Part shown: in pieces, positions 1 through 5,753 of the stretch
Numbering within the stretch: position 1 is the first letter of the stretch
Layout: each line of letters starts with the position of its first letter
Origin: Candidatus Anoxychlamydiales bacterium
GTDB taxonomy: Bacteria; Chlamydiota; Chlamydiia; Chlamydiales; SM23-39
Length of the DNA: 9,120 bases
NCBI GenBank assembly: GCA_011064865.1
Contig: JAAKFX010000064.1
Span: forward strand, 1 to 9,120
Direction: 5' to 3'
Notes under the pieces: generated by a model
Database searches by the model: none
The model's input: only the letters and a program-made list of their open reading frames with translations
Told to the model about the DNA's origin: nothing
Translations under genes and position numbers: made by a program

Positions 1-266
1 TTCTTCTTTTAATTTTTGTTCTGGGAATATCACTTACTTCATTTACCCAGGGCTCACAGGGCTCATTGCGTGAATTTGCTACACTAACAGCGGATTCAAT
101 TACCGCATATTACCTCCTTGCTCGCGACTCAATTGACGAAAAAGTCTGGGATTTGATTGAAAAAAAGCGACGAATTATCGCTCAAATTCTCGACGGTGAA
201 GAGGTATCAGAAAGTATGAAAAAACAGATTAGCTTTACGGAGCTGATTAGAACTCTACATACATGA
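1..266 (+). pseudogene. C-terminal remnant of an SNF2-family helicase, cut by the window edge
   Basis: The open frame ending at the TGA at 264-266 encodes a peptide with the C-terminal signature of SMARCAL1-like SNF2 DNA translocases: ADSITAYYLLARDSIDEK, then VWDLIEKKRR and a helical tail. In intact family members this is preceded by helicase motif VI, a segment like ELFWNPG...EDRAHRIGQ. In this frame the upstream residues (about 3-95) do not match. Frame 1 of 13-69 instead reads LFW followed by RAHRAHC, which looks like a damaged motif VI, behind an in-frame TAA at 10-12. I infer a frameshifted, decaying gene. The first 65 bases also carry a 9-bp tandem duplication. GC is about 42% over 61-240, higher than the rest of the window, suggesting a different origin. 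The only start inside the open frame is a TTG at 66 without a convincing ribosome site. The SNF2 identity is fairly secure; pseudogene status depends on sequence to the left. Confidence 0.6.
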
Positions 267-276
267 AAGGAAAGTG

Positions 277-555
277 TTATGAAACAGAAAAATAATAAAG
301 CAGTACAAAATAGGTAAAACTTGTTAAAAACATACTAGCTAATAATACCGCTAATACAGCTGATGGATTGAGAAGAGAAAACAAAATAGCAAAAGAGATG
401 ATTTGAAGAAAAAAAAGTAAAAAGAAACTTACATTAAAAATAAGAAAAAAATTAACTATTTTTTTTAAACTTTTTGTTGTCTCTTGATAGTTTTTATGTG
501 CTTTTTTTTGAAAAAACACTTGATTAAAGCGATAGGTTTGATCACTTGTTTTCAT
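277..555 (-). CDS. Small two-helix membrane protein of unknown function
   Basis: This encodes 92 residues. A basic, hydrophilic N-terminus of about 33 residues (FFQKKAHKNYQ, TTKSLKK) is followed by two hydrophobic stretches, about residues 34-61 and 64-88, separated by an Asn-Pro-Ser turn. It should therefore be a helical hairpin in the inner membrane with both ends on the same side, probably the cytoplasm by the positive-inside rule. The ATG at 555 is supported by an AGAAGGG Shine-Dalgarno site at 562-568, six bases upstream. I do not recognise the family. The protein ends abruptly after the second helix, only 11 bases from the stop of the convergent helicase remnant. It could thus be the surviving N-terminal part of a longer membrane protein truncated by a rearrangement. 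A good ribosome site and clean topology argue that it is or recently was expressed. Confidence 0.6.
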   Translation of the reverse strand: MKTSDQTYRFNQVFFQKKAHKNYQETTKSLKKIVNFFLIFNVSFFLLFFLQIISFAILFSLLNPSAVLAVLLASMFLTSFTYFVLLYYFSVS

Positions 556-658
556 TCGATACCCTTCTGCATTGTTATATCTCTATGCTGACAAAAAAAT
601 GAAATTTTGAAAAGATAAAAACTCTTTAACTTTAAAAAATGCTGAGAGCTAAAATAAA

Positions 659-1099
659 TTATTTACCGGTATCAATCATGTAATTAACAACTCTTTGTGA
701 AACGCCAGCTTCTTGAAGTCTATTAACTTGTGCTTGAGATAAGTTATAAGTAGTTCTCGTCTCTTTAATGTATTGAATTATAGTATCATCATTAACTCCA
801 CCTTGAGAGAGCTTAATTACATCATTAATTGTTAAAGGCTCTTTTCTATCCATTCTGTCTACTGTTCTAGGTGATGTTTTTTCCATGATTTTTCTATCTT
901 GCTCATCGAGTGTTGCTCCAATAGCAGCGCCAGAAGCTGCTCCTACAGCACCTCCAACAATAGCTCCTGTTCCACCAGATATAGCATATCCAACTCCGGC
1001 TCCAACGCCAGCTCCCACAGCCGCTCCTGTTCCCGTTTTACTCTCACAACCAACTAGTACAAATCCCAAAAAACATATTATGAGATATATTTTTTTCAT
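659..1099 (-). CDS. Glycine-zipper lipoprotein with a C-terminal helical domain
   Basis: This encodes 146 residues starting at the ATG at 1099. An upstream ATG at 1132 would add 11 residues, but only the 1099 start has a strong Shine-Dalgarno site (GGAGGAG, seven bases away) and gives a proper signal peptide, MKKIYLIICFLGFVLVGC. LVGC is a lipobox, so Cys18 should be lipidated after cleavage. Residues about 23-62 are a glycine zipper (repeated GAAVGAGVGAGVG-type steps), as in YMGG and OmpA-type Gly-zipper proteins, which insert into or pack against the outer membrane. Residues about 89-142 form a compact helical module of the kind LTINDVIKLSQGGVNDD...AGVSQRVVNYMI. To my knowledge this recurs in Gly-zipper lipoproteins of Chlamydiota and Planctomycetota and has no assigned function. 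It lies downstream of the response regulator with its own possible leader sites. The envelope location is well supported; the role is unknown. Confidence 0.85.
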   Translation of the reverse strand: MKKIYLIICFLGFVLVGCESKTGTGAAVGAGVGAGVGYAISGGTGAIVGGAVGAASGAAIGATLDEQDRKIMEKTSPRTVDRMDRKEPLTINDVIKLSQGGVNDDTIIQYIKETRTTYNLSQAQVNRLQEAGVSQRVVNYMIDTGK

Positions 1100-1106
1100 A
1101 TCTTCT

Positions 1107-1113
1107 CTCCTCC
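1107..1113 (-). promoter_or_regulatory. Strong Shine-Dalgarno site that fixes the lipoprotein start
   Basis: On the minus strand this reads GGAGGAG, seven bases before the ATG at 1099. It is the best ribosome site in the window. It shows that translation starts at 1099, not at the in-frame ATG at 1132, whose extra residues would sit ahead of the signal peptide. Confidence 0.8.
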
Positions 1114-1125
1114 AAAACTTATAAA

Positions 1126-1141
1126 AGATCATTTTAGATCA
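1126..1141 (-). repeat. Direct repeat TGATCT-N4-TGATCT in the lipoprotein leader
   Basis: The minus strand reads TGATCTAAAATGATCT: two identical hexamers with a 10-base period, so both would face the same side of the helix. OmpR/PhoB-family regulators typically bind as tandem dimers to direct repeats with about this spacing. The repeat lies 27 bases upstream of the lipoprotein ATG and just downstream of a possible TATAAT at 1145-1150, a position suited to repression. The adjacent regulator gene makes it a candidate target, but this is inference. In AT-rich DNA a 6-bp repeat could be chance. Confidence 0.35.
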
Positions 1142-1193
1142 ATAATTATATATATATCTAAAATTAATCAATAATACTAATTAATTAAAATGT

Positions 1194-1892
1194 CTAGTTT
1201 AAAGTGAGTGTTTCTTTATATCTGTAACCAATTCCTCTAACAGTTTCTATTAAAGAGTGATTACCTAATTTTTTTCGAAGAGAAGCTATATGAACATCGA
1301 TGTTTCTATCAACAATAAATGCATCATCATTATTGATATCATCGAGTAGTTGTGAACGAGATAAAACTTGATTTTTTTGAGTTAGAAGTCTTTTTAAAAT
1401 TCCAAACTCAGATAAAGTTAGAGGAATCTCTTTTACACCTTTTCTTAAAATATATTTATCAACTTCTAAAGTAAAATCAGCAAAAATTATATTTTTTGCA
1501 GATTTTGAATTTTCTTTTTTTCTTCTCAATATTGCTTTTATTTTTGAAAATAATATTTTTACTGAAAAAGGTTTTGTAATGTAGTCATCAGCACCTAACT
1601 CTAGTGCTAAAACTATATCTAGCTCTTCTTTTTTTTCAGATAAAACTATAACTTGTATTTTTTTTAGATCTGCTTGATTTTTTATCTTTCTTACAATATC
1701 AAAACCATTTAAACCAGGTAGCATGATATCTAGTATAACAAGATCGGGTTTTTCCCTCTCTATTGCTCTAAAACCATTTATTCCATCAACTTCAACATGT
1801 AGTTGATATCCCATATTTTCAGCTTGCAGTTTGATAAGTGCGGCTGCTGTCTCTTCATCTTCTATTAAAATAATACGTTTTTTTTGACTCAT
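1194..1892 (-). CDS. OmpR/PhoB-family response regulator
   Basis: This encodes 232 residues from the ATG at 1892 (GAGGG at 1897-1901, a rather short four-base spacer). A TTG start at 1922 is possible but would overlap the predicted -10 box. Residues 5-122 are a receiver domain with all key residues: acidic pocket Glu11-Asp12, phospho-acceptor Asp55 in DLVILDIMLPG, switch Ser85, Tyr104 and Lys107 in DDYITKPFS. Residues about 136-227 are a winged-helix DNA-binding domain, with recognition helix NIDVHIASLRKKLG and the wing ETVRGIGYRY. The family senses phosphorylation by a histidine kinase, dimerises through the receiver and binds direct repeats. An intact phosphorylation site separates it from Chlamydia ChxR, known as an atypical OmpR-type regulator that lacks the acceptor Asp. 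No kinase gene is in the window, so its partner and signal are unknown. The monocistronic layout and a palindrome in its promoter suggest autonomous or autoregulated expression. Confidence 0.93.
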   Translation of the reverse strand: MSQKKRIILIEDEETAAALIKLQAENMGYQLHVEVDGINGFRAIEREKPDLVILDIMLPGLNGFDIVRKIKNQADLKKIQVIVLSEKKEELDIVLALELGADDYITKPFSVKILFSKIKAILRRKKENSKSAKNIIFADFTLEVDKYILRKGVKEIPLTLSEFGILKRLLTQKNQVLSRSQLLDDINNDDAFIVDRNIDVHIASLRKKLGNHSLIETVRGIGYRYKETLTLN

Positions 1893-1920
1893 GTTACCCT
1901 CAAAGCTAGTTGACCACCAC

Positions 1921-1949
1921 AATATATAGAATAAATTCTATGTTTTTAA
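1921..1949 (-). promoter_or_regulatory. Predicted sigma-70-type promoter of the response regulator
   Basis: The minus strand carries TTAAAA (1944-1949), a 17-base spacer and TATATT (1921-1926), 28 bases before the ATG at 1892. The -10 box is close to consensus and the -35 box is weak. A weak -35 with a symmetric element in the spacer would fit an activator- or repressor-controlled promoter. The strong AT bias of the region means that TATA-like boxes are cheap, so this is a moderate call. Confidence 0.4.
1926..1941. repeat. 16-bp perfect palindrome in the response-regulator promoter
   Basis: ATAGAATAAATTCTAT reads identically on both strands apart from the central AA/TT: two 7-base arms around two bases. 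It fills almost the whole spacer between the predicted -35 and -10 boxes of the response-regulator gene, where a bound dimer would control RNA polymerase directly. OmpR/PhoB regulators usually prefer direct repeats, so another dimeric repressor is as likely as autoregulation. Confidence 0.4.
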
Positions 1950-1953
1950 AAAA

Positions 1954-1989
1954 AAAGAAAAAAATTTTTAAATGCAATTTTTTTTCTTT
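1954..1989 (-). terminator. Possible weak AT-only terminator after the 705-residue gene
   Basis: On the minus strand, AAAGAAAAAAA (from 1989) can pair with TTTTTTTCTTT (ending 1954) around a 14-base loop and is followed directly by more T residues. It begins about 53 bases past the stop of the large membrane protein gene. The stem holds a single G-C pair, so it would be weak. It may only reflect homopolymer tracts. Confidence 0.22.
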
Positions 1990-2042
1990 ATTTGGACTTT
2001 TTATAGAGGGGGAATTTTAGAAAAAAAGTGTTTTTTATTTTA

Positions 2043-4160
2043 TTATGCTATAGCTTTTTCTGCGACTATACCGGTTTTTACATCGGTTTGATTAAGCATA
2101 GCTTTCATTTCAAAGTAATCTCTATTAATTACTGCATCATTATTGATATCTAAATTTTCTTTTCTATCAGTTGGAGGAATATTTCTAAATCTAGGAGTTA
2201 TATTTACTGCTATATTTGCAGTTTGGAGCATAGCCATTAAAACGTCATAAATTTTTAAGTTAAAAGATGGAATGATCGATGGTAGAAATGGAACTATCAT
2301 AAACGGAATATAAAGCACAAAAAACTTAACAATTTCTGCAATCGATTTTGTAGTTGTCTGGCTTTTAATTGTTTTAAATAGATCTATCATCTTATCTTGC
2401 AGCTCTTTTATATCTTTTTCATTCGTTTTGCCAATTTTATACTCTTGCATAATTTCAAGTGTTTGTTGAAGAGTTTCTTTAGTTATTAAAGATCCTAAAG
2501 ATTGAATTTTTGTCTCAATAGCATTTTTCATCTCTTCATTGAAAATCATCTTTTTAACTTCTTCTATTTGAGCCTCATTTTCTTTTATCTCTTCACTACT
2601 TAATTTTTTTAACAGTTCTGTGTAAGCTTTTTTCTGTTTTTCATCCCAGTTTTTAGAGTTTTTTTCAATCCATTTTACGATATCTGTTAAACTCATATTA
2701 TTTACTTGATCTTTCAATTTAGTAAGATCATCCATTGATAATGATAGATTTTTATCTAAAAATTCATAGATCTTTTCAGCATCATCAGCTTTGATATCTT
2801 TTATTTCTTTTAATTTGTTAATCGAACTTTTTAAATTCATACCAGCAACGCTAACTACTAAAGCTCCGAAAATACATGTCGTAGCAATATTAATAGGAGA
2901 ATTAATCATTCCAACCGTTGTAAATATACCCATTGCTATTACAGCTAAAGAAGATAAAGTGTTTAATGCAGATTTTAAAATCTCTTTTTTATCCCCAATA
3001 GATTTAGCATTAGCTAAGGCTTTTAAAGATTCACCTAATTGATATGCTCCAGATGCAATTAAAAGTATTCCTGTTGGATATGCTAAACACCCTTTTAAAG
3101 TAGTAAGCCATGGAGAATGAATAAATGTTAGAGTCATTAAAATAAGTAAAATACTACTAGTTGTATCGTTTATGTTACTTTCTAAAAACCAGTTGCTTTT
3201 TGTTAAATGAATATCTTCTAAATATTTTTTTGCAGTTTCATTTTTTTTAGCAGCTATTCTAAGACTAACATATGAGACAACAGAAATTGCTCCCAAAGCT
3301 AAACATGTAATAGTAGCCGGAAGTGGGAGTCCTACAATTCCTAAACTAGATGAGATAATGCCAAAATGTGGCAGTATTGCTCCAAGACCTATTGTACCAG
3401 CTAAAGCTCCTGCAACTAAACTAATAAGCAATAGTTTTGTGATTTTTGAGTTTGTCTCTGGTTTTATTTTAAGTTGTTTAACATTGTGATTTGCAACTTT
3501 ATTAAATACATTATTTAAATTACATGCATCAGAATATACTTCTTTTATATCTATGATTTTTTTTGCTGAAACTTCATCAATATCTTTAATAGATTCATTA
3601 AAAACTTTTCTATCTACTAACTTAACAACTGTTCTGGTTTTAGGTTTATCTTCTGTATCTTCAGTAGTAGATTTTAAAGCATCATTTTTACTAAATAATG
3701 AGGGGACATATGATGCAATTGAGCTTAAATAAGAGACAATTGTTCCTAAAATAGGATAGTTGCTTGTTGCAGGTTCGTTTTTAGATTGAACTGTCTTAGA
3801 CGGCTCCATCTTAGATGATTCTATTGGCTCTTCTGTAACTATTGGTTCTTTTATAATTTTTTTCTCTGTAATATGTAATTTCAAATCAGCATCTGTAGAT
3901 TGAATTTCTAGTTTTTTATGTGTCTCAAAAGCATCATCTGATTGGAAAATTTTTTCTTCTAAATCTCTTTTAAGAATCATCACAGAGCTTTTATCTAATG
4001 AGTGTTTAGATAGTGTTTCTTGAACAATATCGCCTTTTGAAATTAATTGAATCCCATCTAATCCTAGATTTTTAATCTCATGAGCATCCGTTAACTTGAC
4101 AGCTAGATTAAAGCTATCAAATCTTTTGACGGAAGTAGCTGATGATGAGCTGGTTGTCAT
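2043..4160 (-). CDS. Large multi-pass membrane protein, unknown function (candidate inclusion-membrane or secreted protein)
   Basis: This encodes 705 residues that I do not recognise. The N-terminus has no signal peptide but starts MTTSSSSATSVKRF, the Ser/Thr-rich, flexible type of start often seen in type III secreted proteins. Residues 1-240 are polar, with a Glu/Ser/Lys/Pro-rich linker (about 100-132) and a short hydrophobic patch (136-156). Hydrophobic segments follow at about 243-262, 265-300, 334-348, 356-373, 399-420 and 424-442. Residues 443-607 are charged and strongly helical, likely coiled coil. A last hydrophobic pair lies at about 608-632 and 638-655, before a polar tail. Paired hydrophobic hairpins with large cytosolic-type flanks are the hallmark of chlamydial Inc proteins, though this one is larger and has more hairpins than typical. 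AAGGAA at 4171-4176 supports the start. It is monocistronic, with its own promoter. The function assignment is inference only. Confidence 0.8.
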   Translation of the reverse strand: MTTSSSSATSVKRFDSFNLAVKLTDAHEIKNLGLDGIQLISKGDIVQETLSKHSLDKSSVMILKRDLEEKIFQSDDAFETHKKLEIQSTDADLKLHITEKKIIKEPIVTEEPIESSKMEPSKTVQSKNEPATSNYPILGTIVSYLSSIASYVPSLFSKNDALKSTTEDTEDKPKTRTVVKLVDRKVFNESIKDIDEVSAKKIIDIKEVYSDACNLNNVFNKVANHNVKQLKIKPETNSKITKLLLISLVAGALAGTIGLGAILPHFGIISSSLGIVGLPLPATITCLALGAISVVSYVSLRIAAKKNETAKKYLEDIHLTKSNWFLESNINDTTSSILLILMTLTFIHSPWLTTLKGCLAYPTGILLIASGAYQLGESLKALANAKSIGDKKEILKSALNTLSSLAVIAMGIFTTVGMINSPINIATTCIFGALVVSVAGMNLKSSINKLKEIKDIKADDAEKIYEFLDKNLSLSMDDLTKLKDQVNNMSLTDIVKWIEKNSKNWDEKQKKAYTELLKKLSSEEIKENEAQIEEVKKMIFNEEMKNAIETKIQSLGSLITKETLQQTLEIMQEYKIGKTNEKDIKELQDKMIDLFKTIKSQTTTKSIAEIVKFFVLYIPFMIVPFLPSIIPSFNLKIYDVLMAMLQTANIAVNITPRFRNIPPTDRKENLDINNDAVINRDYFEMKAMLNQTDVKTGIVAEKAIA

Positions 4161-4217
4161 TGTTGTTTATTTCCTTGATTATCTTTTATTACAATATTAA
4201 CTATCTATAATATGTAT

Positions 4218-4247
4218 ATTATATAGTTTAATTATATTAAAAGTCAA
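4218..4247 (-). promoter_or_regulatory. Predicted sigma-70-type promoter of the large membrane protein
   Basis: The minus strand reads TTGACT (4242-4247), an 18-base spacer and TATAAT (4218-4223). That is five of six bases to the -35 consensus and a perfect -10, one of the two best promoters in the window. Transcription would start near 4211, giving a leader of about 50 bases to the ATG at 4160. Chlamydial sigma-66 recognises this sigma-70 consensus, so it suits expression through the main developmental phase. Confidence 0.6.
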
Positions 4248-4378
4248 TGTAATTACGTTAGTTAAAGTTAATTAAGTAATCATTGAAATAATAACTTGAT
4301 AGTTAGATGCAAATAAAGAGAACTAAAATTTTTAAAAATATTTTTATATAGTAAAAAATAATTTGAAAAAACTCTTTT

Positions 4379-5044
4379 TTATTTAGGTATTTTTAGCTTT
4401 TGACCGATCACGATCAAATCATTTTCTAGATTATTTATCTGCTTAATAGAGTCTATTGTAACATTGTTTGCTTTAGCAATTTTTTCTAAAGAATCTTTAG
4501 CTTTTACTCTGTAGACAATAAAATTTGAGCTATCAGATTTTATTGTTTTTACAATATCTTGCAGAGTAGTCTTTATTTTAGCAATATCGTCCAATCTTTG
4601 ATTTTGTCTGATTATTATGTTTTCAAGTTCTTTGATTTTGTCTTTATGTTGAGAAAGAGCTAAAGTTGTCTCATTTGCATGATTTGATAAAGTAGAAATG
4701 TTTGAAGAGGAATTTGAATACTTTGTTTCAAATTGTGATAATTTATTGTCTAAAGTGCTTATTTGTTTTGTGTGAGTGTCAAGTTTATGTTGGAGCTTTT
4801 CTACATGTTGTTGCTTTAAGTTCTGAGTCGCATCTTCTTGATGTTTTATCTTTCCATCAATAATTTGGACTTCTGTATGAAAACAATTTAAATCATGTCT
4901 TAAATCATCGAGATTTGTTTGAACCTCATGTAGAGTTAGCTCCATTTGATGCTTTTCTTCTTTTGGAGAAGATTTCATCGGAGAGCAAGACGTAATACAT
5001 AATGCTAATGAGCATATAGATAGATATATTATAGTTTTTTTCAT
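4379..5044 (-). CDS. Coiled-coil LysM lipoprotein at the end of the tol-pal operon
   Basis: This encodes 221 residues. Signal peptide MKKTIIYLSICSLALCITSC ends in lipobox ITSC, so Cys20 is the predicted lipidated residue. Residues about 30-168 are heptad-rich and highly charged (KLQHKLDTHTKQISTLDNKL and similar), a long coiled coil. Residues 177-220 form one LysM domain (YRVKAKDSLEKIAKANNVTI ... VIGQKLKIP), a fold that binds N-acetylglucosamine-containing glycans such as peptidoglycan. It follows pal by 12 bases without a visible Shine-Dalgarno site, so translation is probably coupled to pal. In C. trachomatis a LysM protein (CT601) occupies the same place. In Proteobacteria the position is held by CpoB/YbgF, a periplasmic coiled-coil protein that connects Tol with peptidoglycan synthesis. 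I infer a peptidoglycan-tethered partner of Pal with an analogous role, not homology to CpoB. Confidence 0.85.
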   Translation of the reverse strand: MKKTIIYLSICSLALCITSCSPMKSSPKEEKHQMELTLHEVQTNLDDLRHDLNCFHTEVQIIDGKIKHQEDATQNLKQQHVEKLQHKLDTHTKQISTLDNKLSQFETKYSNSSSNISTLSNHANETTLALSQHKDKIKELENIIIRQNQRLDDIAKIKTTLQDIVKTIKSDSSNFIVYRVKAKDSLEKIAKANNVTIDSIKQINNLENDLIVIGQKLKIPK

Positions 5045-5056
5045 AAAAAATTATTT

Positions 5057-5728
5057 TTATTTCTCAAATATTTTAAATTCACCGCGTCTATTTAATTTCC
5101 AGTCTTGAAGAGTATGTCCTAAAGCTATTGGTTTTTCTCTTCCATAGGAAACTGTATAGATTCTATTGAAATCTATCCCATGTTTTATAAATAGTACTCT
5201 TAAGTGATTTGCTCTTTTTGTTCCAAGTGCCATATTGTATGCTGCAGATGCTCTTTCATCACAATTGCCTGCTACAAGCAAATAAACATTAGGATTGTTT
5301 TTCATATAATTTGCAATTTTTTGAATTGTGATTAGATCTTCTTTTTCTCTTAAAACATGATCATCCGTTTGAAAATGTACTTTTTGAAAAATAGAGCTTA
5401 AATGTAGAGGGTTTTTAAATTGATCAAAACTTGGCATCCCACTTTCACCAAAAGAGTCTTTCGGCTGTGCATAATTTCTATCGGTTTGAGAAAATCCACT
5501 TTTTAAATCTTGTTCATTTAAAGGAATAAAATCACTATTATCGGGACCAATAAAATCATCTTCATTCTGTACCCAATAAGAATTATAGTCCTTTCCCCAA
5601 AGAGAATCTATCCCTTTTTGTAGGTATCGGCCTGCAGTTTTAACATTTTCCCAAGTAGGTGATGATTTTTCGCAACTTGTAAAAATAAAAAATGTTAAAA
5701 TGCAAAATAAAGTTACTAACTTTTTCAT
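5057..5728 (-). CDS. pal: Pal, peptidoglycan-associated outer-membrane lipoprotein
   Basis: This encodes 223 residues. Signal peptide MKKLVTLFCILTFFIFTSC has lipobox FTSC, so Cys19 should carry the lipid anchor. Residues about 20-112 are a linker region containing WGKDY and FIGPDNSDFIPL, longer than in E. coli Pal. Residues about 113-222 are an OmpA-like domain: HFQTDDHVLR, then GNCDERASAAYNMALGTKRA with Asp157 and Arg172 in the positions that bind the diaminopimelate stem peptide, and a closing NRRGEFKI. Pal holds the outer membrane to peptidoglycan and docks with TolB at constriction sites. AAAGGGG at 5734-5740 gives a clear ribosome site five bases from the ATG. It starts 25 bases after tolB. 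Retention of the peptidoglycan-binding residues implies that the organism makes a diaminopimelate-type peptidoglycan, at least at the septum. Confidence 0.95.
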   Translation of the reverse strand: MKKLVTLFCILTFFIFTSCEKSSPTWENVKTAGRYLQKGIDSLWGKDYNSYWVQNEDDFIGPDNSDFIPLNEQDLKSGFSQTDRNYAQPKDSFGESGMPSFDQFKNPLHLSSIFQKVHFQTDDHVLREKEDLITIQKIANYMKNNPNVYLLVAGNCDERASAAYNMALGTKRANHLRVLFIKHGIDFNRIYTVSYGREKPIALGHTLQDWKLNRRGEFKIFEK

Positions 5729-5753
5729 ACTTGCCCCTTTTTATTTTGCCCCG

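Noticed and set aside
885..1124. Rightward open frame of 79 codons with many Ala, Pro and Thr
   Set aside because: It is the antisense shadow of the glycine-zipper region; Gly codons read backwards give Pro and Ala. It has no ribosome site and no recognisable motif.
1145..1173. Possible promoter of the lipoprotein gene, TATAAT at 1145-1150
   Set aside because: The region is almost pure A and T and no -35 box with 16-18 base spacing stands out; the best TTGATT lies only 15 bases away. Not strong enough to annotate.
2791..3042. Rightward open frame of 83 codons inside the large membrane protein gene
   Set aside because: It is antisense to hydrophobic coding sequence, with no Shine-Dalgarno site; the leftward gene is long and has its own promoter.
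4333..4380. AT palindrome TAAAAATATTTTTA and A6-CTC-T6 hairpin just past the end of the tol-pal operon
   Set aside because: Both have stems made only of A-T pairs and are expected by chance at this base composition; neither is a convincing intrinsic terminator.
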